Assembly: GCF_024584705.1 (NCBI RefSeq)
Contig: NZ_CP097384.1
Span: 744,001 to 808,000 of the forward strand
Source: Blastopirellula sp. J2-11
GTDB taxonomy: Bacteria; Planctomycetota; Planctomycetia; Pirellulales; Pirellulaceae
Direction of reading: 5' to 3'
Length of the DNA: 64,000 nucleotides
Part shown: positions 42,804 to 49,825 of the stretch, piece after piece
How positions within the stretch are numbered: the first letter of the stretch is position 1
How the letters are laid out: the number at the start of each line of letters is the position of its first letter
The notes under the pieces: generated by a model
Told to the model about the DNA's origin: nothing
Database searches by the model: none
The model's input: the letters and a program-made list of their open reading frames with translations, nothing else
Translations under genes and position numbers: made by a program

Positions 42804-43607
42804 CTACTCGTTCAGCGCTGCGATCAATGTCTCGGCGTAGTCGCCCACTTCGGCGATCACTTGCTCTGCGGGCTTGGCGCCGATCTCGCTCAGCCGGCGC
42901 ACAATGGCCGAACCGACGATCACGCCGTCGGCGACTTTCTTCAGCGTGCGGACATGCTCGGGCTGACTAATGCCAAAACCGATGCAGATCGGCACTTTGG
43001 TTTGATTGCGGAGCCACGAGACGTTGTCGAGCAAATCCTTCGGCAACTCGGTCCGCTCGCCGGTGATGCCGGCGACTGAGACGTAATAGATAAAGCCGGT
43101 CGAAGTTTCGGCGATTCGCAGCGCCCGCTCGCGCGATGTGGTGGGAGTCACCAACTGGATCAGGCTGAAATCGTGCTGCTGGCAAAGCTTGGCGAAGTCG
43201 CCAGATTCTTCGACCAACAAGTCAGGCACAATCGCTCCGGCGACTCCGGCCGCTTTCGCCGTACGCAGATATTCTTCGGGGCCGTGACGTAAGATGATCG
43301 CGTAGCTGACCATGGTGACCAGCGGCGCCGTCATCTGCGGCGTTGTATTGCCGGCCATTTCCAAGATCTGGCTCAGCTTGATCTTGCGATCGAGGGCCCG
43401 CGTGTACGAAGCTTGAATCACCGGTCCGTCGGCGATCGGATCGCTATAAGGAATGCCGAGCTCGCAGACGTTGCCGCCGCGTGACGAGAGTTCTTTCAGC
43501 ACGGCCGAAGTAACGTCGAGCGAAGGATCGCCGGCGGTGACGAAGGGGATGAACGCTTTACGGTTCGCGTCGCGAAGTTCGGCGAATACCTGGTCGATGG
43601 AAGACAT
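42804..43607 (-). CDS. trpA: Tryptophan synthase alpha subunit
   Basis: A 267-residue TIM-barrel that cleaves indole-3-glycerol phosphate to indole. Motifs: 'FIPFVTAGDPSLDVTSAV', VCELGIPYSDPIADGPVIQA (catalytic Glu and Asp), 'GAIVPDLLVEESGDF', FIYYVSVAGITGERTEL and 'ICIGFGISQPEHVRTL'. It lies 44 bases after trpB and upstream of fhcA. Confidence 0.96.
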   Translation of the reverse strand: MSSIDQVFAELRDANRKAFIPFVTAGDPSLDVTSAVLKELSSRGGNVCELGIPYSDPIADGPVIQASYTRALDRKIKLSQILEMAGNTTPQMTAPLVTMVSYAIILRHGPEEYLRTAKAAGVAGAIVPDLLVEESGDFAKLCQQHDFSLIQLVTPTTSRERALRIAETSTGFIYYVSVAGITGERTELPKDLLDNVSWLRNQTKVPICIGFGISQPEHVRTLKKVADGVIVGSAIVRRLSEIGAKPAEQVIAEVGDYAETLIAALNE

Positions 43608-43651
43608 GCGTGAGGAAAACTTTCCGTATCAGCGGGCGACAGGATAGGGGC

Positions 43652-44878
43652 TTATTGCCGTTCTTCTTTTAGGCGAGCGATTTCGGCGGCGTCTTTGTCG
43701 CCGCGGCCCGAAAGGCAAACCACGACGATTTGATCGGCCGGTTTCTCGGCGGCGACTTTCATGCCGGCCGCGATCGCGTGCGACGATTCGAGGGCCGGCA
43801 AGATGCCTTCGCAGCTCGCGAGCGCGTCAAACGCGTCGAGCGCGTCGTTATCTTTGCAGTTGGTGTAGCGAACGCGACCGGTCGCTTTCCAATAGCTATG
43901 CTCCGGGCCGACGCCGGGATAATCGAGACCGGCCGAGACCGAATGGACGTCGCAGGTCTGTCCATCTTCGTCTTGCATGACGAAACTGTAGCTGCCATGC
44001 AAAACGCCGGGACTGCCAAATGACAACGGCGACGCATGATCGCCGGCGTCATCGCTGCGACCTCCCGCTTCGACGCCGACCAGTTCGACGCCGGTGTCTT
44101 CGATGAAAGGATAGAACATGCCGGCCGCATTGCTGCCGCCGCCGACGCACGCGACTACCGAGTCAGGCAGTCGACCAAACCGGGCCAGCGATTGCACGCG
44201 GGCTTCGGTTCCGATCACCGCTTGAAAATCGCGGACGATTTGCGGAAAGGGATGGGGACCGACGACGCTGCCCAGAATGTAATGGGTCGTTTCGACCGAC
44301 GACATCCAGTCGCGCATCGCTTCGTTGATCGCGTCGCGCAGCGTGCGCGAGCCGGTCGTCACGGGGCGAACTTCGGCGCCCAGCAGTTTCATGCTGAAGA
44401 CGTTCGGCGCCTGGCGACGGATATCTTCTTCTCCCATGTAGATGACGCAGGGGATGCCGAAGTGCGCACATGCCGTCGCGGTCGCGACTCCATGTTGGCC
44501 GGCCCCGGTTTCAGCGATGACGCGCTGTTTGCCCATCCGCAACGTCAGCAGCGCTTGGCCCAGCGTGTTGTTGATTTTGTGCGCACCGGTGTGATTGACA
44601 TCTTCCCGCTTCAGCCAGATCTGGGCGCCCCCGCACTTTTCGCTCAGTCGTTTGGCGTGATAGAACGGCGAAGGGCGGCCGACGAAGTCTTGCAGCAACA
44701 GATCCAACTCGGCCTGAAACGCCGGATCGGCTTTCGCCTTGGCGTACTCGACGGTCAGTTCGTCCAAGGCTCGCGTCAACGTCTCGGGCACATATCGTCC
44801 GCCAAAAGGTCCATATCGTCCGGCTTGGTCCGGAACATTCGCCGAGGCGGGGCCGAGCGATTCGCTAGCAGGATTCAT
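43652..44878 (-). CDS. trpB: Tryptophan synthase beta subunit
   Basis: A 408-residue PLP enzyme joining indole and serine. Starting at ATG 44878 gives '[20 protein letters not shown]'. The PLP lysine is in '[17 protein letters not shown]', followed by [20 protein letters not shown] and the phosphate-binding loop [17 protein letters not shown], and ends with '[15 protein letters not shown]'. All key residues are in place. First gene of the trpB-trpA-fhcA operon. Confidence 0.96.
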   Translation of the reverse strand: MNPASESLGPASANVPDQAGRYGPFGGRYVPETLTRALDELTVEYAKAKADPAFQAELDLLLQDFVGRPSPFYHAKRLSEKCGGAQIWLKREDVNHTGAHKINNTLGQALLTLRMGKQRVIAETGAGQHGVATATACAHFGIPCVIYMGEEDIRRQAPNVFSMKLLGAEVRPVTTGSRTLRDAINEAMRDWMSSVETTHYILGSVVGPHPFPQIVRDFQAVIGTEARVQSLARFGRLPDSVVACVGGGSNAAGMFYPFIEDTGVELVGVEAGGRSDDAGDHASPLSFGSPGVLHGSYSFVMQDEDGQTCDVHSVSAGLDYPGVGPEHSYWKATGRVRYTNCKDNDALDAFDALASCEGILPALESSHAIAAGMKVAAEKPADQIVVVCLSGRGDKDAAEIARLKEERQ

Positions 44879-45048
44879 TCGCACTTTGCGGGGGTAGAGT
44901 CTGAAGGAAGGCGTTCTGGAGAAGGACGCGATCATCGATCAAAGGTTCGAGTATCAATTGAAGCCTTCGGGGGGTCAAGTAGTGACGAAGAAGGATGTGG
45001 AGTGGGGGGCGCCGTCTTTACCCGGGAACACTCACATCCAACGAAATC

Positions 45049-45136
45049 AGCCGCACGGCGTTAGCCGCGGTTCTTGCCCGCAATTGTCCATGGCAAATGA
45101 GCTCCCGTCAGAAACCGCGGCTAACGCCGTGCGGCT
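45049..45136. repeat. Stand-alone GTTAGCC hairpin upstream of fpg
   Basis: An 88-bp hairpin whose arms AGCCGCACGGCGTTAGCC and GGCTAACGCCGTGCGGCT are perfect inverted repeats, the same as in modules A and B. No A- or B-type ends are recognisable around it. It lies in the 363-base gap between divergent trpB and fpg, where I see no gene. Confidence 0.8.
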
Positions 45137-45241
45137 GATAAAGATACGAAGCGTCAAGCGTTGGTTTCGTCCACATTCCTTGCCAGTCCCCGGCTAGAAT
45201 ACTTGATTCTCTGGAAACTTCGTTTTCCCACCAAGATAACA

Positions 45242-46087
45242 ATGCCAGAACTGCCTGAAGTCGAAACGATGCGCCGCGGGATTCTCTCGATCGTCGGCGG
45301 CAAAGTGACCGATATCGCCAAGCCGCCGTGCGCTCGCCGCCCCATTTTGCTGGCGCCGGGGATCGCCGCATTTCGCCGCCGGACCGTCGATCGCAAGGTC
45401 ACAGCGATCGATCGCGTCGGCAAACGGGTGGTGATCGTGCTCACCGGGGGAGACCGCATCGTGCTGGAACCGCGGATGACCGGGCTGGTGCTGGTGGCCG
45501 ATCCCCCCACGCGAGAACATCTGCGCTGGGAAATGTCGCTGGCCGGTTGCGATGTCAAAAAAGTTTGGTTCTGGGATCGTCGCGGGCTCGGATCGGTGCG
45601 ACTTTTTTCGGAACGCGAATTTGTCGCCGAATTCACCACGAGTGGAAAAGTAGGTCCCGACGCCCTGGTGATCCGTTGGCAAGAGTTGCGAGATCGCTTG
45701 GCGAAAAGCCGCCGCGCGATCAAAGTGGCGCTGCTCGACCAGAAGGGAGTCTGCGGCGTCGGCAATCTCTACGCCGCCGAACTGTTGCATGTCGCCAAGG
45801 TTCATCCCGAAACTCCTTGTGACGCCCTGTCGACCGCCGCTTGGAAACGAATCCACGCGGCGATGGTCGACGTACTGCAAGAAGCGATTCGGTACGAAGG
45901 TTCGACCCTCGGCGACGGCACCTATCGCAACGCGCTGAACAAGGACGGCGGTTATCAAAACTGCCATCGCGTGTATGGTCGCGAAGGAGAGCTCTGCCGC
46001 ACTTGCGGGAAGCAGGAAGTGATACGAATCGTACAGGCGCAGCGAGCGACCTTTTATTGTGAACGGTGTCAAAAACCAAAGTTGTAA
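45242..46087 (+). CDS. mutM: Formamidopyrimidine-DNA glycosylase
   Basis: A 281-residue bifunctional glycosylase/AP lyase for oxidised purines. It starts PELPEVETMRRGI with the N-terminal Pro nucleophile and Glu, has 'LEPRMTGLVLV' and 'QKGVCGVGNLYAAELLHVAK' (HhH-like H2TH helices), and ends with the zinc finger CRTCGKQEVIRIVQAQRATF followed by CERCQKPKL. All four cysteines are present. Start ATG 45242. Three bases after its stop a terminal-inverted-repeat element begins. Confidence 0.95.
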   Translation: MPELPEVETMRRGILSIVGGKVTDIAKPPCARRPILLAPGIAAFRRRTVDRKVTAIDRVGKRVVIVLTGGDRIVLEPRMTGLVLVADPPTREHLRWEMSLAGCDVKKVWFWDRRGLGSVRLFSEREFVAEFTTSGKVGPDALVIRWQELRDRLAKSRRAIKVALLDQKGVCGVGNLYAAELLHVAKVHPETPCDALSTAAWKRIHAAMVDVLQEAIRYEGSTLGDGTYRNALNKDGGYQNCHRVYGREGELCRTCGKQEVIRIVQAQRATFYCERCQKPKL

Positions 46088-46089
46088 TC

Positions 46090-46236
46090 GTAGAGTGCGT
46101 CGAGACGCACCACGTCCTGCTAACCATCGTCGAATTGTTCTCGCGTGATCACGCAATCGCGCTGGAAAGTTGCGTTGCCACGCGGATGAAATGGACGCCG
46201 ACTGGGCAGCTTCCGGTGCGTCTGGACACACTCTAC
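46090..46236. mobile_element. 147-bp terminal-inverted-repeat element (MITE-like)
   Basis: GTAGAGTGCGTCGAGACGCACC at the left end and GGTGCGTCTGGACACACTCTAC at the right end are inverted copies matching at 20 of 22 positions. The internal sequence has no coding potential. Elements with such GTAG(A/G)GTGCGT ends occur in many bacterial genomes. Confidence 0.7.
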
Positions 46237-46254
46237 AGAATTGTCATCCGGTTC

Positions 46255-46417
46255 ATTGCCAAATAGCGCAACCTCAAAAGGCGCGAGCCGTGGGAATGTG
46301 GTAGGCGACGCCAAAAAAATCAAAACCCCGCTTGGCGGGCTTGTTGCCCGGTGGTTGCGTGTTCGACGCAGCGCTACGCATTCCCTTGGCTTGCGCTGCG
46401 GGCTGGTGTTCAATCTC
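46255..46417. repeat. Repeat island 7 (inverted module E, degenerate module C)
   Basis: An inverted E core at 46261-46275 followed by a diverged module C whose right end reads CTTGCGCTGCGGGCTGGTGT instead of closing with CTAG. It reaches the stop of the ATPase gene. Confidence 0.65.
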
Positions 46418-47776
46418 TCACTTTCGTCGTTTGCGGGTTTTCACGCGGCGCTTGCGCGGCGGCTTGCCCGAGTGGACTCGACTCGGAGGCGATTTATTTT
46501 CGAGTGGACTCGACAGTGATGTTTTTTCGAGTGGACTCTCGCGTAACCTTTTTTCAGGCGCCCGCAGGTGATCGCCGCGCGAGCAACTCGGCTGGTCGGT
46601 CTGCTGGAGTGGACTTGGCGGCGCTGCTTTTTCGGCGTTGCCCAATAATTCGGCGGTTGTGAAGGTGAGGAAGGTTTCGTTGAGCGGGTCGAACTCGGCC
46701 GCATCGGGATCGTTCAATTCCGCGAGATCCACCAGGCGATAGCGGGGCTCCGCATGTCGCATGTGGGGATCGTGATTTGAAGAAGCGAGTCGAATTTCGC
46801 CGGCATCGACCAGATACTGCCAGGTCAAGCCGAACTTCGTTCCGCTCATCCCGCTCTTCTCGCGGATTTTCAACTTGGTCGCCTGAGCCGGGTCGATTTG
46901 CGACATGACGCCCCGCAGTTTCCACCGCAAATGCTCCATCTGCGTCTTGGCGGCCAACTGGGCCGTTTCTTCGGCGATCGACGGCACGTCGCGCAGCAGC
47001 ACTTCCCACTTGTCGCAGGCTTGTCCTTCATCCACGTCGACGCCCCACAGACTGCTTTGCCCCGCGCTGCCGCCGAGCGTCAGCCATAACGGATGTCGCC
47101 CGCTCCCTGGCTCAAACGCTTGTCGACGATTGACCAAGAGCCATTGCCGGGCGACGGCATTGCACGCGGCGTTCGCCAGATCGGCGGCGCCCAGCGCCCG
47201 CGGCGGCAACTCTTTTCGCGTCGGACAACAGACGATCGGCGTCGCGCCGAACTCCAGACAACAGCCAACCAACTCACGGAGCTGCGCCGCTTGGGCGCGG
47301 CGCGAAGTGGTCGTCAGGTCGGCGACGTCAATCAACACCACCTCTAACTGATGGCGCACGATCCAGTCTTTCAGCCGCTGCAAATTGGCGGGATCCGACA
47401 GATCGGCTACGTTGAGCGACCAAACCAGCGTGTCGAGCGCCGCAAAGTCGACTTCCGCCGCCGCACTCCACCGCTGCGCAAGATCGGTCAACGCGCCCCG
47501 CGCGGCGGCGCCCCCGACAAAGCCGACGCGAAACGCCCGATCGGCGGCGAACTGACCGAGAAACTTGCCGCCGCTCGCCAGCGCGCCGCACAAATCGACG
47601 GCGAGCGAGGTCTTCATGCTTTTGCTCGGCCCGACAATCACCGCTGGCTCATGCTGCTGCAGCATCCCCGGCAACAACCAGGCCTGCGGCGGTTGTTCAC
47701 TTATAAGTTGGGCACAGGTCAGTTCGGTGAAAGTGTTGTCGTTGGCGAGCGGTTGAGGAGTGTCGGCAACTTGCAT
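46418..47776 (-). CDS. RepA/RecA-like AAA ATPase with repetitive C-terminal tail
   Basis: A 452-residue protein. The Walker A motif is VIVGPSKSMKTSLAVDLCGA (GPSKSMKTS) and the Walker B strand is VEVVLIDVADL-like (QLEVVLIDVADLTTTSRR), as in the hexameric RepA/AAA_25 helicase-like ATPases of plasmids and phages. The last 80 residues are a low-complexity basic tail with near-repeats (ESPLEKTSLSSPLENKSPP) ending RKRRVKTRKRRK. No primase, integrase or relaxase lies nearby. It could be a relic of a mobile element or a domesticated planctomycete protein. Confidence 0.8.
   Translation of the reverse strand: MQVADTPQPLANDNTFTELTCAQLISEQPPQAWLLPGMLQQHEPAVIVGPSKSMKTSLAVDLCGALASGGKFLGQFAADRAFRVGFVGGAAARGALTDLAQRWSAAAEVDFAALDTLVWSLNVADLSDPANLQRLKDWIVRHQLEVVLIDVADLTTTSRRAQAAQLRELVGCCLEFGATPIVCCPTRKELPPRALGAADLANAACNAVARQWLLVNRRQAFEPGSGRHPLWLTLGGSAGQSSLWGVDVDEGQACDKWEVLLRDVPSIAEETAQLAAKTQMEHLRWKLRGVMSQIDPAQATKLKIREKSGMSGTKFGLTWQYLVDAGEIRLASSNHDPHMRHAEPRYRLVDLAELNDPDAAEFDPLNETFLTFTTAELLGNAEKAAPPSPLQQTDQPSCSRGDHLRAPEKRLRESPLEKTSLSSPLENKSPPSRVHSGKPPRKRRVKTRKRRK
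46470..46620. repeat. GAGTGGACT short direct repeats inside the ATPase 3' end
   Basis: The 9-mer GAGTGGACT occurs at least four times, three of them as CGAGTGGACTC. It encodes the SPLE/VHS residues of the protein tail, so it may be slippage within a disordered coding region. Confidence 0.65.
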
Positions 47777-47940
47777 GAGAGTTTTTCCCCTTGTTCAATG
47801 CGCGCATCGCGATACCACTACCGCATGCGGCGTCTAAAAAAACTTCAGCGCTCGGCCCAATCCACCCGCCGAAATCGCCCCCGCAGAAGAAACCGACGCC
47901 TCCTACACGCATCGGTGAACGAAGAAAATCGCCGTAACTG

Positions 47941-47960
47941 TACATTAGTATACTAATGTA
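47941..47960. promoter_or_regulatory. Perfect 20-bp palindrome upstream of the ATPase gene
   Basis: TACATTAGTATACTAATGTA reads the same on both strands. It lies 165 bases upstream of the ATPase ATG and could be an operator for a dimeric repressor. It is immediately followed by the GTAGGGTGGG repeat, so part of it may belong to that repeat end. Confidence 0.5.
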
Positions 47961-48066
47961 GGGTGGGTGAAGCAAGCGATTTCCGTCACCAATTTCGAAC
48001 CACATTACAGCTTGCGCAACCCACCGATGTGATCCAATTGATTGACAATTCTGGTGGGTTGCGCCA
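47958..48066. repeat. GTAGGGTGGGTGAAGC-type dispersed repeat
   Basis: The segment begins GTAGGGTGGGTGAAGC and contains TTGCGCAACCCACC (48012-48025) and its inverted copy GGTGGGTTGCGC (48053-48064). This kind of intergenic repeat is widespread in bacteria. The gap 47777-48175 holds no gene I can support. Confidence 0.6.
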
Positions 48067-48175
48067 ACCGATCGTGTGGAGGGAAGATGGTCGAAACGTT
48101 CGCGGTTTGGCTTTACCCATCTTGCGTTACTGGCCTTAGAATCGAGCCCCGCTGTTCTCGCTTGGGCAGGACCAG

Positions 48176-49171
48176 TTACTTCCGATTCGAAATCCATGCT
48201 CGGTCCGCTTCGCTCAGCTTTTCTAGCAGGACCAGAATCTCGCTTCCATCTTCTTTGATCAGTTTCACGTTCTCGCCGATAACGCTGCGGAAGGTTGCGA
48301 CGATCGAGAACTTGCCGCTCACGTCGCGCCATTCTCTCGTGTTCTGTTCATGGACTAATCTTGCCTGATCCTCTGCGTATTTGGACTCGGAATATTTCTG
48401 CAGCAAGTGCAGGTGACGGCCGAAGTGAAACAAATCGCTTTGCTTGCGGACCAAATTCATCTGCAAGGGATAATTTGCGTATTCCAACACCTTGTTTGTC
48501 GCCCCGCGCGACGTCGTGTATTGCCGGGGGCCTTTGATGCGCCAGAGCGTTTCGGTGAAGTAACCAGGCGGCAAGAGCATATCGTCGGTCATGCGCGAAC
48601 TGTCGACGCCAGAGATCCAGGTCAACGCTTCCGTCCCCCCGCTAAACCGAAGGAATACCAAGAGGTTTTGGCCGTCGACTACCTGCAGCACTTCGCCCAC
48701 GCAATCGACGCGGCCGATTTCGCCATCCATAGAAGTATTCTTGAAATGCGGTTTGTTGATCAAGTTCTCCAAACTGCTGCGGGCGGATTGTCGCACCAAT
48801 TCTTGATGTTCTAATTCCTTGCTGCTCAAATCCTCCTGATCACGTCGCTTTTTCTGGGGGCGGCGTTGGGCTTGGCGATCTTCGTCATCAGGATTGACGT
48901 TGCCGGTCTTTAGGCGTCGTGAGCATTCTCGGAAACTGAGTTCCCAATCTCGAAAGGAAACCTCTAAATAGTGTCGGACGCCGGGGTCAAGTTCTCGGCG
49001 GTCCGCTTCTGCCGCGACAAGTTTCCACAACGTTCGATAGACGCTATCAGCATCACTTTCGGTCGCTATCGCCGTCGTCTCAGGGGCGCTGATCAGTTCG
49101 TAGTTGAAGTCTTGCGCGCTAGCGACGGCGGACGACATGAAGAGGAGGATAATAATGATAAAAAGCCGCAT
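48176..49171 (-). CDS. Secreted SHD1-domain protein
   Basis: A 331-residue product with a signal peptide (FIIIILLFMSSAVASA). Residues about 50-140 are helical and charged with a KKRRDQEDL linker; residues about 150-220 contain a beta-rich stretch (GRVDCVGEVLQVVDGQNLLV). The C-terminal 50 residues are an SHD1 (SLA1 homology 1) domain: REWRDVSGKFSIVATF, then KEDGSEILVLLEKLSEADRA. SHD1 proteins are abundant and secreted in planctomycetes; they bind NPF-type peptides in eukaryotes. No catalytic motif. Confidence 0.85.
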   Translation of the reverse strand: MRLFIIIILLFMSSAVASAQDFNYELISAPETTAIATESDADSVYRTLWKLVAAEADRRELDPGVRHYLEVSFRDWELSFRECSRRLKTGNVNPDDEDRQAQRRPQKKRRDQEDLSSKELEHQELVRQSARSSLENLINKPHFKNTSMDGEIGRVDCVGEVLQVVDGQNLLVFLRFSGGTEALTWISGVDSSRMTDDMLLPPGYFTETLWRIKGPRQYTTSRGATNKVLEYANYPLQMNLVRKQSDLFHFGRHLHLLQKYSESKYAEDQARLVHEQNTREWRDVSGKFSIVATFRSVIGENVKLIKEDGSEILVLLEKLSEADRAWISNRK

Positions 49172-49278
49172 TACTTAACCTCTCTGGCGGGTGGGGCAAA
49201 GCTCCCATTATTGGTGGCGAAGCGCGGGCTTGTAAAGCATAAAAATCTCCGAGTCAGGAAGGGAGGCGAGGGGCATTG

Positions 49279-49463
49279 ATCATGCCCGCTGCTCGCGGCC
49301 ATACGCTGCAACCCGAAAATCAAAACGTTCAATCGCAAACTGGTCGACGCCGGCAAACCCAAAATGGTCCCCCTCGTAGCCGCCATGCGCAAGCTAATCA
49401 CCATCCTTAACGTCATGGTCAAAGAAGGAAAAGCTTGGAATGCGAATTTAGAATCCGCTTGAC
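49279..49463 (+). pseudogene. IS110-family transposase remnant (C-terminal fragment)
   Basis: In one forward frame the sequence reads PLLAAIRCNPKIKTFNRKLV, then DAGKPKMVPLVAAMRKLITI and LNVMVKEGKAWN before a TGA at 49461-49463. This is the C-terminal helix region of IS110/IS116 transposases (AGKPKKxALxACMRKLLxILN). There is no start codon, no N-terminal DEDD domain and no flanking insertion-sequence structure, so this is a dead fragment of about 60 codons next to modules C and A. Confidence 0.8.
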
Positions 49464-49740
49464 AATTAACACCGTCGCTCGCTGGCGCTGGCGGGCTAGA
49501 GCGCTTTTCAGCAAGCTGAACAAAGAGTCCCCTGTCGTCTAGCTTCTCCCCCAAAATCAGCCGCACGGCGTTAGCCGCGGTTTTTGTCTCCAATTTTCCG
49601 TCGACAAAGAGTTCCTGTCAGAAACCGCGGCTAACGCCGTGCGGCTGATGTCGATACGTGCCGCGCAGCACCGTCTTCACTTTCCATCGTTGGAAAATCA
49701 AAATGGGTCAGCAAGCAGGAAACCGCTCTAGTGTGACGAC
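49464..49740. repeat. Repeat island 8 (module C end, module A)
   Basis: The right end of a module C (about 49477-49499) joins a complete module A (49496-49731) at a shared CTAG. A few bases of module F follow (CTAGTGTGACGAC). Confidence 0.85.
49496..49731 (+). mobile_element. Module A, copy 3 (complete)
   Basis: A 236-bp element from CTAGAGCGCTTTTCAGC to GAAACCGCTCTAG. The hairpin core is at 49559-49646. It is nearly identical to copy 2 (13899) over 190 bases, so the two were mobilised recently or are kept alike by gene conversion. Confidence 0.85.
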
Positions 49741-49759
49741 TTTTGTTTGTGCTGCATGA

Positions 49760-49797
49760 CATAAAAAAAGCCCGCGTGGGGTTCACGCGGGCTTTCT
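49760..49797 (-). terminator. Rho-independent terminator of the tail-specific protease gene
   Basis: AAAGCCCGCGTG pairs with CACGCGGGCTTT around a five-base loop; on the minus strand it is followed by TTTTAT. It lies 29 bases past the stop at 49826. Confidence 0.9.
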
Positions 49798-49825
49798 GGA
49801 TTTTTTTAAGTACTGCGTCGGTCCA

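Noticed and set aside
47697-48332. Long minus-strand frame across the region upstream of the ATPase
   Set aside because: It runs through the GTAGGGTGGGTGAAGC repeat and the start of the ATPase and SHD1 genes in the wrong frame.
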